Shown here piece by piece: positions 5,779 to 8,390 of a stretch of DNA of 8,390 nt. Both the position numbers and the translations under genes were made by a program. The notes beneath the pieces are model-generated. The model saw only the letters and a program-made list of their open reading frames with translations, searched no databases and was not told the origin of the DNA. Position 1 is the first letter of the stretch; every line of letters begins with the position of its first letter. Origin of the DNA: Bacillota bacterium (lineage in GTDB: Bacteria; Bacillota_I; Bacilli_A; Acholeplasmatales; Acholeplasmataceae); the NCBI GenBank assembly GCA_023458995.1, contig JAEWVV010000119.1, positions 1 to 8,390 of the forward strand, given 5' to 3'.

Positions 5779-6300
5779 ATGAAAGGGAAATTGCTAGACC
5801 TATATGAACGATGGGAAAAGTCAGGGCATTTAGAGAGTAAGTTAAAATCAATTGCTGAGATGGTATCTAAGCGGGCAACACAAAGACATGTTGCTGAATA
5901 TTTAGGTGTCACTGAGAAAACGATTATCAAACTGAGAAAAGTACATCCAAAGCTGAATGATGCATTTCAGTATGGTGATGAAGAACTAAAACACAAGTTG
6001 CTTGATGCTGTATATCAAAGGGCTATTGGTTTTGAATATGAAGAGACACAAACAGTAATTGAAGAGACAAAGACTGGAACTAAGAAACGAATCACGAAGT
6101 TTAAGAAACAGTCTCTGCCAGATATTGCTGCAATTAAATATTTACTCATTACGAAGTTTGGTATTGAGTATAACGAGAAAAAGGCGGAAATTGATCTAAT
6201 GGCAAAACGCCTAGAAAAAGATGAGGAGGAATGGGTAAATGAATATAGTGATGAAACAAGTAACAGAACTCAAAGCGTACGAAAACAATCCAAGAAATAA
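5779..6300 (+). CDS. Terminase small subunit-like HTH protein
   Basis: A 173-aa protein with an N-terminal helix-turn-helix (residues ~33-53: ATQRHVAEYLGVTEKTIIKL), a middle segment GDEELKHKLLDAVYQRAIGFEYEE (66-89), a basic stretch TKTGTKKRITKFKKQ (97-111) and the segment LPDIAAIKYLLITKFG (113-128). The combination of an HTH and the repeated phrase 'AvyqrA.GfeY.E...lPD..Ai.ylL..k' is what small terminase subunits of Firmicutes phages look like; they recognise the packaging site and load DNA onto the large subunit. The gene starts the late region after the terminator, with GGAG at 5768-5771 as ribosome binding site. The large subunit does not follow directly: a methyltransferase and cargo genes intervene. 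The last 62 bases also encode the start of the next gene in another frame. Some databases label such proteins simply as transcriptional regulators, so the packaging role is inferred. Confidence 0.7.
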   Translation: MKGKLLDLYERWEKSGHLESKLKSIAEMVSKRATQRHVAEYLGVTEKTIIKLRKVHPKLNDAFQYGDEELKHKLLDAVYQRAIGFEYEETQTVIEETKTGTKKRITKFKKQSLPDIAAIKYLLITKFGIEYNEKKAEIDLMAKRLEKDEEEWVNEYSDETSNRTQSVRKQSKK

Positions 6301-7471
6301 TGAAGCGGCAATAGATGCTGTTGCACATAGTATTAAAGAGTTTGGTTTTAAGGTACCTATTGTGATTACAAGTGATAACGTGATTATTGCTGGTCACACA
6401 AGGCTAAAAGCAAGCCTAAAACTTGGATTAGCAACTGTTCCTTGTATTGTTGCTGATGACCTCACAGAAGGGCAAATAAAGGCCTTTCGTTTGGCAGATA
6501 ACAAGACAGCAGAACTCGCTTCATGGGACTTCTCAAAACTAGAGGATGAACTTGCAAATATTGAAATGGATATGAGTATGTTCGGATTTGAAGAATTAGA
6601 AGCTGATGTTCCGGATAATGCAACAGATGATGACTTCGATCCTTCAGATGAACTTAGTGAAACACCTTATGCTAAGTTAGGTGATATTTTTCAGCTTGGG
6701 ACTCACAGAGTCATGTGTGGTGATTCAACGGATAAAGATAGTGTTGAGAAATTACTTGATGGACAAAAAGTAGACATGACGTTTACCGATCCGCCTTATA
6801 ATGTCGATTATGAAGGTACAGCTGGGAAGATTAAGAATGATAAGATGGGAGACGAAAGTTTCTATCTTTTTCTTTTTAATGCGTTCAAGAATATCTTTGA
6901 TAACACCAAACCTGGTGGTACAATCTATGTCTGTCACGCTGATACGGAAGGTTTGAACTTTAGAAATGCCTATAAGAATGCAGGATTTAAGTTAGCTGAG
7001 TGTCTTATTTGGGTAAAAAACGCATTAGTACTTGGTAGACAAGATTATCATTGGCGACATGAACCAATTCTTTATGGATGGAAAGAAGGTGCTGCTCATT
7101 ACTTTATTGATGACCGCACTCAAGATACGATATGGGAATACAACAAACCTAAACGAAATGAAGAACACCCAACGATGAAACCATTAGAACTTTGTGGAAG
7201 AGCAATTTCTAATTCATCAAGAGTTGATGAAGTTGTTTTAGATTTATTTGGTGGTTCAGGATCAACTATGATTGCATCTGATCAGCTTCAAAGAAAATCA
7301 TACCTAATGGAACTTGATGAAAGATTCGTTGATGTTATTGTAAAAAGATATCTAAAACATAAAGGTTCTATTGCAGAATGCTACTTAATACGAGATGGCA
7401 AAAAAATAGAACTCAGTTCAATTGATGAGTTCAAGAATGTATTAACCGATATTGAAGAAGTCTCAAACTAA
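6239..7471 (+). CDS. ParB-domain/DNA methyltransferase fusion (beta-class, likely N6-adenine)
   Basis: A 410-aa protein. Residues ~5-115 form a ParB/sulfiredoxin-like N-terminal domain (NPRNNEAAID, then VIIAGHTRLKASLKLG with GHTRL at 52-56 and DNKTAELASWD). Residues ~145-375 form an AdoMet-dependent methyltransferase with catalytic DPPY (184-187), EHPTMKP (309-315) and the AdoMet loop LFGGSGST (336-343), followed by acidic ELD (358-360). DPPY before FGGSG is the beta-class order; DPPY usually means amino-methylation, most often N6-adenine. A short acidic linker rich in Asp (123-138) joins the parts. It probably methylates phage DNA to evade host restriction or mark sites near packaging. The ATG at 6239 is set by AGGAGGA (6224-6230); a Met four residues later is too far from it. 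It overlaps the terminase gene by 62 bases. No partner restriction enzyme is seen, so it is a solitary methylase. Confidence 0.88.
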   Translation: MNIVMKQVTELKAYENNPRNNEAAIDAVAHSIKEFGFKVPIVITSDNVIIAGHTRLKASLKLGLATVPCIVADDLTEGQIKAFRLADNKTAELASWDFSKLEDELANIEMDMSMFGFEELEADVPDNATDDDFDPSDELSETPYAKLGDIFQLGTHRVMCGDSTDKDSVEKLLDGQKVDMTFTDPPYNVDYEGTAGKIKNDKMGDESFYLFLFNAFKNIFDNTKPGGTIYVCHADTEGLNFRNAYKNAGFKLAECLIWVKNALVLGRQDYHWRHEPILYGWKEGAAHYFIDDRTQDTIWEYNKPKRNEEHPTMKPLELCGRAISNSSRVDEVVLDLFGGSGSTMIASDQLQRKSYLMELDERFVDVIVKRYLKHKGSIAECYLIRDGKKIELSSIDEFKNVLTDIEEVSN

Positions 7472-7474
7472 TAG

Positions 7475-7486
7475 TCACTATAGTGA
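7475..7486. repeat. 12-bp perfect palindrome TCACTATAGTGA
   Basis: TCACTATAGTGA is its own reverse complement and starts 3 bases after the methyltransferase stop codon, just ahead of the terminator-like hairpin. It could be a dimeric repressor or regulator site for the following small operon, or part of an RNA hairpin at the 3' end of the message. Confidence 0.5.
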
Positions 7487-7514
7487 AAAATTGACTTGCT
7501 ATAAGTCGTTTTTT
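7486..7514 (+). terminator. Weak AT-rich terminator after the methyltransferase
   Basis: GACTT (7493-7497) pairs with AAGTC (7503-7507) around GCTAT. A five-A run on the left (7486-7490) faces a T run on the right (7509-7514), with one G-T wobble and one mismatch between. A T tract follows the stem as in rho-independent terminators. The symmetric A and T flanks would let it work on either strand, but the core is only five pairs, so read-through is likely. Confidence 0.5.
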
Positions 7515-7525
7515 ATTGATATATA
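7491..7525 (+). promoter_or_regulatory. Possible promoter for the three-gene cargo operon
   Basis: Two readings overlap the terminator: TTGACT (7491-7496) with TATTGA (7514-7519) at 17-base spacing, or TTGCTA (7496-7501) with TATATA (7520-7525) at 18-base spacing and an extended TGA before the -10 (7517-7519). Neither is a full match. The 95-base gap before the next gene, in an otherwise compact region, makes an own promoter plausible. Confidence 0.3.
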
Positions 7526-7566
7526 GTAGTAACCAAAGAAAAGTGGTTAGAAAAGAGGCATAGCAA

Positions 7567-7878
7567 ATGAAGGTCAAATTTGAAAGAAAAGCATTCAAGG
7601 AACAAATCATACCGCAAGACGAATTTGTGATTGAAAAAGTAGTAGAGATTCCATTCAAACAGTTTAATAAGTTCTTAGACGACATGCTTGGTGATTATAA
7701 ATTTATAGAAGAACATAAGGATTTGATGTACATTGATAAAAATGACATTTGGCACGCAATACTTGTCACAGCAAAAGAAGTAGACTTTGGAATCCTAGTT
7801 CAATCAGAAGGTTATGGTTATGCAAGATACTCAGCCTATATTAGAAAAGTTGATTTGGGAGGTAGTATCAATGGATAA
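7567..7878 (+). CDS. Small DUF6329-like phage/mobile-element protein
   Basis: A 103-aa soluble protein with no signal peptide or membrane segment. The stretch LGDYKFIEEHKDLMYIDKND (41-60), followed by IWHAILV (61-67) and FGILVQSEGYGYARYSAYI (74-92), fits my memory of the DUF6329 family ('Y.FI......MY.D.dgv.HclLV...' and 'dGILVeSEGY.YARYsaf'), which is scattered through Clostridia-type phages and conjugative elements. No biochemical role is known to me and no catalytic motif stands out. The start is supported by AAGAGG (7553-7558), 8 bases before ATG. It leads a compact operon: the next gene starts 8 bases before this one ends. The assignment is recall, not a search. Confidence 0.6.
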   Translation: MKVKFERKAFKEQIIPQDEFVIEKVVEIPFKQFNKFLDDMLGDYKFIEEHKDLMYIDKNDIWHAILVTAKEVDFGILVQSEGYGYARYSAYIRKVDLGGSING

Positions 7879-8299
7879 GCAAATACCTCTTGAACAATGG
7901 ATTCAAGATTTTAATGAAGGTGAATTTGATAGCAAAGATGTAAAAGTTCAAATTAAAGCTGGTTGGTTTGATTGGTTTTGTAGAGATACAAGTTTAGCGA
8001 ATAAAACAAAGAAGATGGGTAACATCATCAAACAAATCAAAGCAGGTGGAAAAGTTGATCTTGAATCAAGTTATGTATGGTTTAAAAACAACTGCCCAGT
8101 TAATGGTCCACTCTATGATGATTTTAGAATTGCTGACATAGAGACAAACAACAATCTAATCGTAGTTCAAATTGACTGTCCATGGAACGAATCAAAGTAC
8201 ACAGTTTATGAAAGACTTGATGGGTTTGAAAGACCAGTATTTAAAAGCAACTCTTCAAGAGAACTTGTTAAATGGTTTAATGAAGGGTGGAACAAGTAA
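7871..8299 (+). CDS. Unrecognised tryptophan-rich phage protein
   Basis: A 142-aa protein of unknown function. I chose the ATG at 7871 because GGGAGG (7857-7862) lies 8 bases upstream; an in-frame ATG at 7814 would add 19 residues inside the previous gene with no such site. It has seven Trp residues, including GWFDWFC (31-37), YVWFKNNCP (68-76) and CPW (103-105), and three Cys. A helical basic segment (LANKTKKMGNIIKQIKAGGK, 42-61) sits between the first two motifs. The C-terminal half alternates short strand-like pieces (NLIVVQIDCPW) and ends in a helix, SSRELVKWFNEGWNK. Similar proteins, I believe, occur as hypotheticals in Firmicutes mobile elements, but I cannot name a family. No transmembrane segment or catalytic triad is evident. 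It overlaps the upstream gene by 8 bases and the downstream one by 1, so all three are likely co-translated. Confidence 0.75.
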   Translation: MDKQIPLEQWIQDFNEGEFDSKDVKVQIKAGWFDWFCRDTSLANKTKKMGNIIKQIKAGGKVDLESSYVWFKNNCPVNGPLYDDFRIADIETNNNLIVVQIDCPWNESKYTVYERLDGFERPVFKSNSSRELVKWFNEGWNK

Positions 8300-8390
8300 T
8301 GTTTAAAGAACACAACGCTCATCCTAAAGGCATTAAAACAACTGATTGTGTTGTAAGAGCAATCAGCACTGCTTTGAATATGGATTACAT
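8299..8390 (+). CDS. Start of a phage protein with DCVVRAI motif, 3' end outside window
   Basis: The frame opens at ATG 8299 (overlapping the previous TAA as TAATG) and runs to the window end without a stop, giving about 30 residues. An AAGGG-like site lies at 8283-8287. The residues HPKGIKTTDCVVRAISTALN match, from memory, a widespread phage family beginning 'NP.Gk...DCviRAi..a....W', whose Cys is followed by a helix as in papain-like or C39-like cysteine peptidases. Peptidase activity is only suspected for that family, and the His partner would lie downstream. The gene is cut by the window edge, not broken. Confidence 0.6.
   Translation, partial: MFKEHNAHPKGIKTTDCVVRAISTALNMDY

Noticed and set aside
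7814..7870. Earlier ATG for the tryptophan-rich gene at 7814
   Set aside because: It lies deep inside the preceding gene without a ribosome binding site; GGGAGG at 7857-7862 points to the ATG at 7871.

Overview
This is a piece of a temperate phage or prophage from a low-GC Gram-positive (Firmicutes-type) host. The DNA is AT-rich. All complete genes lie on the + strand, tightly packed or overlapping by a few bases, and most have strong AGGAGG-like ribosome binding sites. At least two genes end in TGA, so the genetic code is the ordinary bacterial one, which argues against a Mycoplasma-type host. I recognise no ribosomal, tRNA or housekeeping gene.

The left part (1-4466) is a replication/recombination cassette. 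It holds the tail end of a probable Sak4-like AAA ATPase, a small protein with an SSB-like acidic tail, a superfamily 2 DEAH helicase, and a large primase-helicase combining PriCT-2, archaeo-eukaryotic primase-like, RepA-like ATPase and HTH parts. A gene-free stretch of about 240 bases follows (4467-4704). It is full of copies of a TGGCGGAAAGG element in both orientations, a 12-bp palindrome and a long stem-loop, and it is the best candidate here for a replication origin or a structured regulatory RNA.

The middle (4705-5552) has a RusA-type Holliday junction resolvase translationally coupled to a sigma-70 region 4-like regulator of the DUF1492/ArpU kind, the usual controller at the early/late boundary of such phages. 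The next gap (5553-5778) holds four TGA-starting units spaced exactly 10 bp apart, a possible extended -10 promoter, a clear intrinsic terminator, and an inverted repeat touching the next ribosome binding site.

The right part (5779-8390) opens the packaging region with a terminase small subunit-like HTH protein. A ParB-domain/DNA methyltransferase fusion overlaps it by 62 bases. A weak AT-rich terminator follows, then a small three-gene operon: a DUF6329-like protein, an unrecognised tryptophan-rich protein, and the start of a gene whose DCVVRAI motif recalls a phage family suspected to be cysteine-peptidase-like. The expected terminase large subunit is not in the window, so these three genes look like accessory cargo placed between the methyltransferase and the structural genes.

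The gene order is a known phage layout. The less explained parts are the two non-coding regions and the three-gene cargo block. I did not find a clearly new multi-gene system.
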